Assembly (NCBI RefSeq): GCF_000411975.1
Contig: NZ_ASXG01000078.1
Location: forward strand, 1 to 64,000
Source of the DNA: Amycolatopsis orientalis DSM 43388
GTDB lineage: Bacteria; Actinomycetota; Actinomycetes; Mycobacteriales; Pseudonocardiaceae
DNA length: 64,000 nt
Reading direction: 5' to 3'
The position numbers were made by a program, and so were the translations under genes. Numbering within the stretch: position 1 is the stretch's first letter; each line of letters opens with the position of its first letter. The notes under the pieces are model-generated. The model was given only the letters and a program-made list of their open reading frames with translations. It was not told where the DNA came from and searched no databases. Of this stretch, positions 15,544-22,748 are shown piece by piece.

Positions 15544-17028
15544 ATGCAGCCCTTCCCCGTCCCGCCCGACGAAATCCCGGTCGGCGGCGAGTGGCAGCTC
15601 GGCGGCGGTCCCGCGGCCACGTGCGTGGATCCCGCCGACGGCGCGCCGGTCGCCTCGATCCACGCCGCCGACTCCGCCCAGGTCGACGCCGCCGCCCGGG
15701 CCGGTGCCGCGGCCGCCGCGGACCCGGCCTGGCGGGACCTGCTGCCGCACCAGCGCGCCCGTCTGCTGACCCGCGTCGCCGACGCGATCGAAGACCACGC
15801 CGAGCACCTCGCCCTGCTGCAGACCCGCAACACCGGCAAGGCACTCGGCGAAACCCGCGCGCTGGTCGCGAGCGCGGCCGGCACCTTCCGCTACTACGCA
15901 GCCGCGCTCGAAACGCTCGAAGGCGAACTGCCGCCGAGCCGCGGCGCGCACCTGACGATGAGCGTGCACGAACCGATCGGCGTCGTCGGCGCGATCACGC
16001 CGTGGAACTCCCCGATCGCCAGCGACGCCCAGAAAATCGCCCCCGCGCTGGCGGCCGGGAACGCGGTGCTGCTCAAACCGGCCGAAGCCACTCCCCTGGT
16101 TTCGCTCGCGCTGGCGCGCCTCGCACACGACGCCGGAGTGCCGCCCGCGCTGCTGTCCGTCCTGCCCGGCCCGGGTGCGGTCGTCGGCGACGCCATCGCC
16201 CGGCACCCGCTGGTCGGCAAGCTCGCCTTCACCGGCGGCACCGCCACCGGCCGCGTGCTGGGCCGGATCGCCGCGGACCGGATCATCCCGGTCACCATGG
16301 AACTGGGCGGCAAATCCCCGACGATCGTCTGCGAGGACGCGGACGTCGAGGAGACTGTCGCCGGAATCCTGTATGGAATCTTCTCGTCGACCGGCCAGAG
16401 CTGCATCGCCGGATCGCGGATCTTCCTGCCGCGCAAGCAGTACGACGCATGGGCTTCCCGGCTGACCGCGGCCGCGTCGGCGCTGCGCCTCGGCCCCGGG
16501 GTCGATCCGGCCACCCAGGTCGGGCCGCTGGCGACGTTCGCCCACCGCGACAAGGTGGCCGCGATGGTCGACCGGGCCCGCGAAGAAGGCGCGGCCGTCC
16601 GCTGCGGCGGCCGAATTCCCGCCGAGGAACGCTTGTCCCGCGGCGCTTATTACCTGCCGACCCTGCTGGACGGTCTTCCTCCGGACGCGAAAACCTGCCA
16701 GGAGGAAATCTTCGGCCCGGTCGGCGTCCTGCTGCCGTACGACGACGAGGAAGACCTGATCGCCCAGGCCAACGCGACCGTCTACGGCCTGGCGTGCGGA
16801 ATCTGGACCGCCGACTACCGCCGCGCGCTCCGCCTGGCCCGCCGCATTGAAGCCGGGACAGTGTGGATCAACACGTACAAGCAGTTCAGCATCTCGACCC
16901 CGTTCAGCGGCACGAAGGAAAGCGGCCTCGGCACCGACAAGGGCCGTACCGCGATCCGCAGTTACCAGCGGCAGAAGAGCCTGTACCTGAGCCTGGCGGA
17001 GGACCCGATCCCGTGGGCTCGGGGGTGA
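15544..17028 (+). CDS. Aldehyde dehydrogenase (NAD(P)-dependent), divergent from array
   Basis: A 494-residue ALDH superfamily enzyme. ITPWNSPIASDAQKIAPALA is the cofactor-binding segment, MELGGKSP carries the general-base Glu, and GQSCIAGSR the catalytic Cys; EEIFGPVGVLLPY and the late NTYKQFS segment are also typical. Length is normal for the family. It would oxidise an aldehyde such as a semialdehyde released by ring cleavage and aldol or hydrolytic steps of the array. AAGGA precedes ATG 15544. It shares a 225-bp control region with the cupin gene and ends near a hairpin at 17090-17128 facing the MarR gene. Confidence 0.92.
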   Translation: MQPFPVPPDEIPVGGEWQLGGGPAATCVDPADGAPVASIHAADSAQVDAAARAGAAAAADPAWRDLLPHQRARLLTRVADAIEDHAEHLALLQTRNTGKALGETRALVASAAGTFRYYAAALETLEGELPPSRGAHLTMSVHEPIGVVGAITPWNSPIASDAQKIAPALAAGNAVLLKPAEATPLVSLALARLAHDAGVPPALLSVLPGPGAVVGDAIARHPLVGKLAFTGGTATGRVLGRIAADRIIPVTMELGGKSPTIVCEDADVEETVAGILYGIFSSTGQSCIAGSRIFLPRKQYDAWASRLTAAASALRLGPGVDPATQVGPLATFAHRDKVAAMVDRAREEGAAVRCGGRIPAEERLSRGAYYLPTLLDGLPPDAKTCQEEIFGPVGVLLPYDDEEDLIAQANATVYGLACGIWTADYRRALRLARRIEAGTVWINTYKQFSISTPFSGTKESGLGTDKGRTAIRSYQRQKSLYLSLAEDPIPWARG

Positions 17029-17089
17029 GCCGGCCTTGCGGTTCGGCGGCGTCGCCGGGAACGGTCGCCGCCTGATCGCGGCCGGCCGG

Positions 17090-17128
17090 GGGGAACGCCG
17101 AGGGAAGCAGGGTCCTTGCGGTTTCCCC
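17090..17128. terminator. Imperfect hairpin between convergent ALDH and MarR genes
   Basis: GGGGAA (17090-17095) pairs with TTCCCC (17123-17128), with a partly paired interior around AGGGAAGC. The sequence resembles the perfect hairpin at 1729-1765, including the loop-side GGGAAGC. Likely a bidirectional terminator, or a member of a small repeat family. Confidence 0.4.
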
Positions 17129-17255
17129 TCCCGGACCTCCCCGCCGGCGAGGCGTGCACGAAGGTCCCCGCCGCAGGACCGGTCGCGCCCGCACACCCGC
17201 TCCGCGCGGACCGCGCCGGGGAATCCCGGGCGGCACCACCGCCGCGGAGAGAAGC

Positions 17256-17774
17256 TCAGTCGCCGAACTCGGCCTGGTCCAGCGACCGCTCCAGCCGCCC
17301 CAGCAGTTTCGCCAGCTGTGCCCGTTCCGCCGCGGTCAACCCGGCCAGCATGCGGTTTTCGTTGGGGAAATGCTCGTGCACCACCTTGTCCGTGGCCGCG
17401 AGCCCTTCCTCGGTGAGGCCGATGAACACGACCCGCCGGTCGTCCTCGTCGCGTTCGCGGCGGACGAGCCCGGCCTGGACCAGCTTGTCGACGCGCTGCG
17501 TGATGCCGCCGGTGGTGAGCAGGTTGGTGTCGGCGAGGTCGCCCGCCGTGCGCCGGTACGGCACCCCGCCCCGGCGGAGCGCGGCGAGGATCCCGAAGTC
17601 CGCCACCGTGATCCCGTGCCGGGCGAACACGCGCGTCAGCTGCCGCTGATACCGGTCGAACGAACGATGCAACCGCCCGAACACCGCGAGCGGCGACGTG
17701 TCGACCTCCGGCATCTCCGCGCGCCACTGCGCGAGCATCTCGTCGACCTCGTCCGGCTCGGTACGCTTCGGCAT
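17256..17774 (-). CDS. MarR-family transcriptional regulator
   Basis: A 172-residue winged-helix regulator. Residues about 60-125 hold the MarR core: DFGILAALRRGG, the recognition region LADTNLLTTGGITQRVDKLV, and the wing VRRERDEDDRRVVFIGLTEEG with the family DxR signature. Flanking helices would form the dimer. Its own upstream region contains CTTCGCGCTAAG (17795-17806) and a further CTAAGG half-site, close to the CTTAG dyads upstream of the cupin/ALDH pair. It is therefore the best candidate repressor of the aromatic array and of itself, relieved by a pathway aromatic acid or CoA ester. The ligand is unknown. Confidence 0.88.
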   Translation of the reverse strand: MPKRTEPDEVDEMLAQWRAEMPEVDTSPLAVFGRLHRSFDRYQRQLTRVFARHGITVADFGILAALRRGGVPYRRTAGDLADTNLLTTGGITQRVDKLVQAGLVRRERDEDDRRVVFIGLTEEGLAATDKVVHEHFPNENRMLAGLTAAERAQLAKLLGRLERSLDQAEFGD

Positions 17775-17794
17775 CCGGCACCCCCCGTGAATAG

Positions 17795-17806
17795 CTTCGC
17801 GCTAAG
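17795..17806. promoter_or_regulatory. Possible MarR autoregulatory site
   Basis: CTTCGCGCTAAG differs by one arm base from the CTTAG-N2-CTAAG dyads at 15367 and 15485 and lies about 20 bases upstream of the MarR start. A CTAAGG half-site follows at 17817-17822. Confidence 0.4.
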
Positions 17807-17869
17807 AATAGCACCACTAAGGTTTCTGAAGGGCCCGCGCACGGGGGCGGATGCGGCTAGGGTGACCCG

Positions 17870-18310
17870 ATGGCGGTCAAGCGGATGGACAACGTCCTCA
17901 TCGTCGTCGAGGATCTCGACGCGGTCATCGCGTTCTTCGTGGAACTCGGGCTGGAGCGGGAAGGCAAAGGCCCGCTGGACTGGACCGGCGCGGAACGGGT
18001 GGTCGGCCTGAAGGACGTCCGGCAGGACGTCGCCATGCTGCGCGTCCCGGACGGCCCCGGCCGCGTCGAACTGGCGAAATTCCACCAGCCGAAGGCGGTC
18101 GCCCCGGAACCGTGGAACGCCCCGGCGAACACGCTGGGCATCCGCCGCATGATGTTCGCGGTGGACGACCTCGAAGACACCCTCGCCCGGCTGCGGGCGC
18201 ACGGGGCCGAACTGGTCGACGAGGTGGTGCAGTTCGAGAACATCTATCTGCTTTGTTATGTCCGGGGTCCGGAGAACATCGTCGTGGGGCTTGCCCAGGA
18301 ACTGGGCTGA
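17870..18310 (+). CDS. VOC (glyoxalase/bleomycin resistance) family protein
   Basis: A 146-residue single VOC module pair: the N-terminal beta-alpha-beta unit begins MDNVLIVVEDLDAVIAFFVE and the C-terminal one IRRMMFAVDDLEDTLARLRA, ending GPENIVVGLAQELG with the metal-side Glu position. Such small proteins are isomerases, fosfomycin/bleomycin-type resistance proteins or uncharacterised. TAGGGT ends six bases before the ATG, so the mRNA may be leaderless. It is divergent from the MarR gene but is not obviously part of the aromatic array. A perfect hairpin terminator follows. Confidence 0.8.
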   Translation: MAVKRMDNVLIVVEDLDAVIAFFVELGLEREGKGPLDWTGAERVVGLKDVRQDVAMLRVPDGPGRVELAKFHQPKAVAPEPWNAPANTLGIRRMMFAVDDLEDTLARLRAHGAELVDEVVQFENIYLLCYVRGPENIVVGLAQELG

Positions 18311-18341
18311 AGCCCGGGAGCCGCTGCTGTTTCGAAGACAT

Positions 18342-18382
18342 CCGGTTGCGGTGCCGCTCTTCGAGAGCGGCACCGCAACCGG
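18342..18382. terminator. Perfect 19-bp hairpin terminator between convergent genes
   Basis: CCGGTTGCGGTGCCGCTCT (18342-18360) pairs exactly with 18364-18382 around a three-base loop (TCG). It sits between the converging VOC and SGNH hydrolase genes, so it likely terminates both. Confidence 0.85.
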
Positions 18383-18385
18383 CGA

Positions 18386-19180
18386 TCAGTAACCCAAAGA
18401 TTTCCAGGCCACGTCAGCGATCAAGGCCTGCCCCTGCACACTCGGGTGAAAATAGTCCACAGTGGACACATCACTCGGATCGAACCGGGCCGCGAAGCCC
18501 GCTCCTCCGTCGTATTCGCACTGCGCGTACTCGGCGCACACCGCGGCCAGTTCGGCGTTGTAATCGACGATCCGCTGCCGGAAAGCTTCGCGCCGTTGCT
18601 GGTCGGCCGGGGCGGTCGAGGTCGGATTCGCCAGCAGCGCGTCGCATTCGTGGAAGGTGCCCCACTTGGCGACGGCGGACTTGTCCGTGTGCAGGATGTC
18701 CCACAGCTGGTAGATGTCCGGAATGGACACCACCTTGACCTGAGCGCCGGGCAGCCCCTGCCGCAGAGTGCTCATCGCCTCCTTGAACTGGCCCGCGAAC
18801 GTCTCGACGCTGGTGCCGCCGCTGCAGGCGTCGTTGTTGCCCATCAGCACGGTGACCAGGCCGACGCGGCTCGCCACCGCGGCTTTCGCCTGCCTGGGCA
18901 GGTCGTTCATCCGCGCGCCGCTCACCGCGAAGTTGTGGTTCGCGCCGGCCGGCATCCGCGACCGCTGGTAGTAGCTGTCGATCGCGGTGCCGGTGGCCCA
19001 GGAATTGCGGACGCAGTCCGTCCACGGCAGCAGGCAGGTGTTGAACGCCCGCGTCATCGAGTCGCCCAGCGCGGCCATCGACGTCGGAGCCGGGGCGGCG
19101 CTGGCCGACGGGCACCCGAGGACCGCCGCTGCGAACGCGACGACCGCGACGGCCCAGCGGGCGACCGGTTTCCGGTTCAT
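18386..19180 (-). CDS. Secreted SGNH/GDSL hydrolase
   Basis: A 264-residue protein with a Sec signal peptide (hydrophobic VAVVAFAAAVLGCPSASA, cleavage likely after ASA). The mature part has the four SGNH blocks: Ser in ALGDSMTRA, Gly in the AVSGARMND block, Asn in VLMGNNDAC, and the Asp/His pair in VDYFHPSVQGQ. Several Cys pairs suggest disulfides, as in the Streptomyces lipase/esterase SCO1725-type fold. It probably hydrolyses extracellular esters, lipids or acetylated polysaccharide. The start overlaps the stop of the upstream secreted hydrolase gene (ATGA), so the two are co-expressed. Confidence 0.9.
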   Translation of the reverse strand: MNRKPVARWAVAVVAFAAAVLGCPSASAAPAPTSMAALGDSMTRAFNTCLLPWTDCVRNSWATGTAIDSYYQRSRMPAGANHNFAVSGARMNDLPRQAKAAVASRVGLVTVLMGNNDACSGGTSVETFAGQFKEAMSTLRQGLPGAQVKVVSIPDIYQLWDILHTDKSAVAKWGTFHECDALLANPTSTAPADQQRREAFRQRIVDYNAELAAVCAEYAQCEYDGGAGFAARFDPSDVSTVDYFHPSVQGQALIADVAWKSLGY

Positions 19181-20040
19181 GAGCGCACCCCCGCCTGCAC
19201 ACCGTCAGCTCGGCTGTTCCGGACGAAATCCGACCAGCCCGCGGTGTCCTGCCGCAGTCCGGGGCTCGGACCGTAGAACACGCTCTTCGCCGCCTGGTCG
19301 CCGGCCAGGTGGTACTGCAGCCAGGCGGTGACCGCGCCGACGAGGCGGTACCGCGTGTCGCCCTGCAGGAAGTGCGTGGCTCCGCGCAGCTGTCCGTAGA
19401 CGGCCGGCACCTGGTCGCACGCGGCGAACCGGGCGCGGACGTACGGCGCCGGGACGATGATGTCCGCCTGCCCGGACACGAAGAACGCCGGACCGTGCAA
19501 CGCGTTCACCCTGCCCTGCGGTCCCGGCATGATCGGGATTGTCGTCTTGACCAGCGGGTCGGCACCGGCCGCGAGGGCACCGCCGCCGCCCTGGGAGTGG
19601 CCCGCGGCGGCGATCTCCCCGGTGGCGACGCGTTCGTGGAAAACGCTGCCAGAGCGGGCGTTCTCGGCGATCAGGTACTTCGCCCCGGCGAGCATTTCCT
19701 CGCCGGAGCCGGACTGTCCGGTGTTCGCCGCGGCGACGACGTACCCCCAGCTGGCGAGATGGGTGAACAGGACTTCGTACTGGTCGACGGTGGCGCCGGT
19801 TCCGTTGCCCCAGATCAGCACCGGGTGCTTGGCGGTGCTCGAGGCGAGGTCCGCCGGGTAGTAGAGGGTGTGCGCGCCGTCGCCGGCGGCCTTGACGGGC
19901 TGGTGCGGCCCGTCCTTTTCGTAGTCGCGGGCGGTGGCCGCGGGGCTGGGCGGAGCCGCCGCGGCCGCCTCCGGCACCAGCGCGACGGCGACCGCCGCAG
20001 TGGTCGCCGCCAGGACGGATCTCCGGCTGAACGAACGCAT
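19177..20040 (-). CDS. Tat-exported alpha/beta hydrolase (cutinase/PETase-like, dienelactone hydrolase superfamily)
   Basis: A 287-residue protein whose N-terminus MRSFSRRSVLAATTAAVAV carries a twin-arginine motif (SRRSVLA), indicating Tat export. The mature enzyme has PVLIWGNGTGATVDQYEVLF, the nucleophile elbow AAAGHSQGGGGALAAG, then SGQADIIVPAPY supplying the Asp, and ATHFLQGDTR the His. This arrangement is that of Streptomyces-type polyester/lipid hydrolases. It forms a secreted pair with the SGNH hydrolase downstream. Substrate (lipid, polyester or acyl sugar) is unresolved. Confidence 0.85.
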   Translation of the reverse strand: MRSFSRRSVLAATTAAVAVALVPEAAAAAPPSPAATARDYEKDGPHQPVKAAGDGAHTLYYPADLASSTAKHPVLIWGNGTGATVDQYEVLFTHLASWGYVVAAANTGQSGSGEEMLAGAKYLIAENARSGSVFHERVATGEIAAAGHSQGGGGALAAGADPLVKTTIPIMPGPQGRVNALHGPAFFVSGQADIIVPAPYVRARFAACDQVPAVYGQLRGATHFLQGDTRYRLVGAVTAWLQYHLAGDQAAKSVFYGPSPGLRQDTAGWSDFVRNSRADGVQAGVRS

Positions 20041-20054
20041 GTCGGGCTCCGGGA

Positions 20055-20579
20055 TCAGTTGTAGAAGTGGATGTAGCGGAACGAGGAGGCGCTCACGTCG
20101 TGGACAAGGTAGTGCCCGTCGCCGGTCCAGTTGTAGTCCTCGACGGTCACCGTCCCGCCGTGCACGCTGTCGACGATCGCGACGTGGCCGTAGGTGCCGT
20201 TGTCGGTCTGGGCGATCGAGCCCGCCGTCGGGGTGTTGTCGACGCGGTAGCTGTGGTTGCGGGCGTTGTCGTCCCAGTACTTCGCGTCGCCGTAGTTGTT
20301 CGCGCTTTCGCCGTGGCGCGCGATGTTGAAGGCCGCCCACGAAACGCACTCGCGGTTGTACATGTTCCAGTCGTCGACGACGGAGTCCTGCGGGACGTTC
20401 CGCCACTTCGCGGGGTAGATGTCACCGATGGTTCCCGCCGTCGACGAGGCCGGGACGGTGCCGTAGTGCGCGGCCATCGACGTCTGCTGAGCGGTGGTCG
20501 CGTGCGCGGTGCCGGTGCCGCTGACGGCGAAGGCGGCCGCGGCGGCGAGGGCGAGAACGGCGCGGGAGGGTCGGCGCAT
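20055..20579 (-). CDS. Secreted CHAP-domain peptidase/amidase
   Basis: A 174-residue protein with a Sec signal peptide (AVLALAAAAAFAVSGTGTAHA). The mature region is a single CHAP domain: the catalytic Cys lies in YNRECVSWAAFNIARHG, and the His in TYGHVAIVDSVHGGTVTVED, followed by the YNW motif. CHAP enzymes cut peptidoglycan stem or cross-bridge peptides. There is no cell-wall binding domain, so it is a minimal secreted version. AGGAAGG precedes ATG 20579. It is spaced 14 bases from the Tat hydrolase gene, making a three-gene leftward secretome operon. Confidence 0.9.
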   Translation of the reverse strand: MRRPSRAVLALAAAAAFAVSGTGTAHATTAQQTSMAAHYGTVPASSTAGTIGDIYPAKWRNVPQDSVVDDWNMYNRECVSWAAFNIARHGESANNYGDAKYWDDNARNHSYRVDNTPTAGSIAQTDNGTYGHVAIVDSVHGGTVTVEDYNWTGDGHYLVHDVSASSFRYIHFYN

Positions 20580-20700
20580 GGGGATGCCCTTCCTGTTCGG
20601 GGAGTGAATGCGCCGTGACGGTAAGTCGCTGATCAAGTGCGAACCAGACCTTTGTGGACGACTGGTCCGCCGCGGACCGTCTTCCCTGGTCGGGCGCGGC

Positions 20701-20714
20701 TGTTCACAGAATTG
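20701..20714. repeat. 14-bp inverted repeat, left copy
   Basis: TGTTCACAGAATTG spans the stop of the leftward HTH gene and is the exact complement of 22613-22626, which directly follows the stop of the rightward paralogue. Confidence 0.7.
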
Positions 20715-21618
20715 GCGCGGCCGGCCGGTTTCCCCATTGCCATCCGGTGCCGTAGATGCCGGGACGGACGTCGCGCAACGCCAACGTCGTCGTGTGCGCG
20801 GCGCCGGCGGACAGCGGGCTGCCGGGATGTTCGGGACCGCCGAGGCCGCGCTGTTCGAACGACCGGACCCGGTGCGGCACCCGCGGGCCGAAGCTCACCT
20901 GGCAGACGTATTCCGCGACCGGCCGGGTGAACCGGCGGTGGTAGTGGTCGATCGGCGGTCCGGGCGGGAACCGGATCTCGTACTCCACGATCGTCACCTC
21001 GCCCAGTTCCAGTGCGTGCTCCAGCCGCAGTTCGCCCGCGAACATGCCGGTTTCCCGGTCGACGCAGACCCGGCCGACCCGCGCCGCGCGCACGTAGCGG
21101 TAAACCGGGTCGGCGGTCAGGAACGAATCGGCCTGGTAGTAGGTCATCAGCCGGTCCACGCCGTCGACGGCGGCCTCGGCGATCATCCGGACCTGCAGCG
21201 CGCGCTCGCCGCCGTGCTCGTCGAGCAGCATGCGGTCGTGGATCGACCAGAACGACAGCTGTCCGTCCGGCGGCGGTTTCAGCTCGGCGGAGAACGCCCG
21301 CAGCTGCGGCCACAGCCGGCGGCGCTCGATCCGGCAGGCGGGTTCGCCGAGCCACCGCCCGCGCGGCGCCTTGGGGCCGAGCCGCGACGTCAGCGTCCCC
21401 GGTTCGAGGCTCAGCACCGCCTCCAGCTGCGCGACGGCGGCGATCGACGTCTCGCGTTCCGGTTGCGACCGCCCGCGCCGCCAATAGGACAGCGCCGAGC
21501 GCGAAAGCCGCACCCCGCGCGCGGCGAGGTGGTGCTGGAGCCGGTCGAGCGACAGCCCGGATTCCTCGATCGCGGTGTCCAGCGTGACCGCGAACGAGCC
21601 CGCGGAAGGCCGAGTCAC
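20704..21618 (-). CDS. HTH protein with large uncharacterised C-terminal domain, paralogue A
   Basis: A 304-residue protein starting at GTG 21618. Residues about 14-75 form an XRE-like helix-turn-helix with LDRLQHHLAARGVRLSRSAL then SYWRRGRSQP, the pattern of cI-like DNA-binding domains. The remaining 220 residues are beta-rich and Arg-rich, with ERRRLWPQLRAF, FWSIHDRMLLDEH, MIAEAAVDGVDR, YHRRFTRP and a final GWQW. I recognise no named domain for this part. A divergent paralogue lies 118 bases away and shares nearly half its residues along the whole length. Likely a regulator or sensor controlling the divergent pair or the adjacent secretome genes; inferred only. Confidence 0.75.
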   Translation of the reverse strand: MTRPSAGSFAVTLDTAIEESGLSLDRLQHHLAARGVRLSRSALSYWRRGRSQPERETSIAAVAQLEAVLSLEPGTLTSRLGPKAPRGRWLGEPACRIERRRLWPQLRAFSAELKPPPDGQLSFWSIHDRMLLDEHGGERALQVRMIAEAAVDGVDRLMTYYQADSFLTADPVYRYVRAARVGRVCVDRETGMFAGELRLEHALELGEVTIVEYEIRFPPGPPIDHYHRRFTRPVAEYVCQVSFGPRVPHRVRSFEQRGLGGPEHPGSPLSAGAAHTTTLALRDVRPGIYGTGWQWGNRPAAPIL

Positions 21619-21736
21619 GTTTTCAGGATGATCTCCCGCACCGGCGCTCCGGAACCTCCGAAAGTCCGCATTTCCCCTGCGCACGCCACGGGTATCCGAC
21701 GAACGACCCTGGCCGGCCGGGCCCGGGCGCGCCACA

Positions 21737-22612
21737 GTGGACGTCGTGCCGTCGTTCGCCAGCGCGCTGGACGCCGCCATCAGCGGCGCCGGACTGACCT
21801 TGGACCGGCTGCGCGAGCACCTGGCCGCCCGCGGGGTGACGGTGTCGCGCAGCGCCTTGGCGTACTGGCGGACCGGGCGCTCCCTGCCGGGACGCGAGGC
21901 GTCGCTGCACGCGGTCGTCGAACTCGAGCAGGTCCTCGGGCTGGGCGCGGGCGGCCTCACCTCGCTGCTCGGGCCGCAAGACCGGCCGGGCTCCCGTCTC
22001 CAGCGGACTCCCCTGCTCGAACGGCGCCGGCTGTGGCCGTCGGTGCGTCCCGCGTCGCTCGAATTCGAACTGCCGCCGGAGGACCAGGTGCGGCTGTGGT
22101 CGGTGCACGACGAGCTTCTCGTGGACGACCGCCAGGAACGGCTGCTCAGAGTGCGCGTGGTGGCCGAGGCCGCAGTCGACGGGGTCGTCCGGATGGCCGC
22201 CTACTACCAGACCGACGACCGCGCGCGGCAGCCTCCGCGCTTCGTCGCCGGGCACTGCTGCCGCGCGGGCCGGACCCGGGTCGACGCGGGCAGCGGGCTG
22301 CTGGTCGCCGAACTGTTCTTCGACCGGGAACTGCGGGCCGGCGAGGTCGCGACGGCGGAGTACGAATTCGTGTTCCCGCGAGGCCGGCCAGCGCTGGGAT
22401 ACCACCGCCGGCTCACCCGGCCCGCTCCGCTCTACACCTGCCGGGTGCGATTCGGTTCGCACGTTCCGGAAAGCATTCGCCGTTTCGAACAACGCGATCT
22501 CGCCGCACCGCGCCGAAAGGTGGAAGAACTGCGCGCGACCGGGAGCGGCGCGGTGACGCTGGCGGCGAAGGAAGTCCGCGCCGGGATCATCGGCGTCGAG
22601 TGGACCTGGTAG
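21737..22612 (+). CDS. HTH protein with large uncharacterised C-terminal domain, paralogue B
   Basis: A 291-residue paralogue of the 20704-21618 product, divergently transcribed. The HTH (LDRLREHLAARGVTVSRSAL, then AYWRTGRSLPG) is nearly superimposable. The C-terminal domain repeats the landmarks ERRRLWP, LWSVHDELLVDD, VVAEAAVDGVVR, YHRRLTRPAPLY, FEQRDL and a terminal GVEWTW. It starts at GTG 21737; a second GTG nine bases on is possible. The short divergent intergenic region is where either protein would be expected to bind. No enzymatic motif is visible. The family appears to be a regulator type that I cannot name. Confidence 0.75.
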   Translation: MDVVPSFASALDAAISGAGLTLDRLREHLAARGVTVSRSALAYWRTGRSLPGREASLHAVVELEQVLGLGAGGLTSLLGPQDRPGSRLQRTPLLERRRLWPSVRPASLEFELPPEDQVRLWSVHDELLVDDRQERLLRVRVVAEAAVDGVVRMAAYYQTDDRARQPPRFVAGHCCRAGRTRVDAGSGLLVAELFFDRELRAGEVATAEYEFVFPRGRPALGYHRRLTRPAPLYTCRVRFGSHVPESIRRFEQRDLAAPRRKVEELRATGSGAVTLAAKEVRAGIIGVEWTW

Positions 22613-22626
22613 CAATTCTGTGAACA
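22613..22626. repeat. 14-bp inverted repeat, right copy
   Basis: CAATTCTGTGAACA, exact complement of 20701-20714. In paralogue A the same bases encode the end of the protein and its stop; in paralogue B they lie just after the stop. This suggests homologous 3' ends left from an inverted duplication. Confidence 0.7.
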
Positions 22627-22748
22627 CAGCACGCTGACCAGCCGAAACCTGGTCGACACGGCGTGGTTTCCACTTTTCGTGGCAGACCCCGGAACGCGGT
22701 TCTTACCGTGCGCAGTGCGGTATTCCTCCTCACCTCTCCGGAGCGCAC

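Noticed and set aside
15319..17817. Minus-strand extension of the cupin frame across the ALDH gene
   Set aside because: The extension is a shadow of the plus-strand ALDH; the cupin begins at ATG 15318 with a good ribosome site and its promoter lies downstream of that extension.
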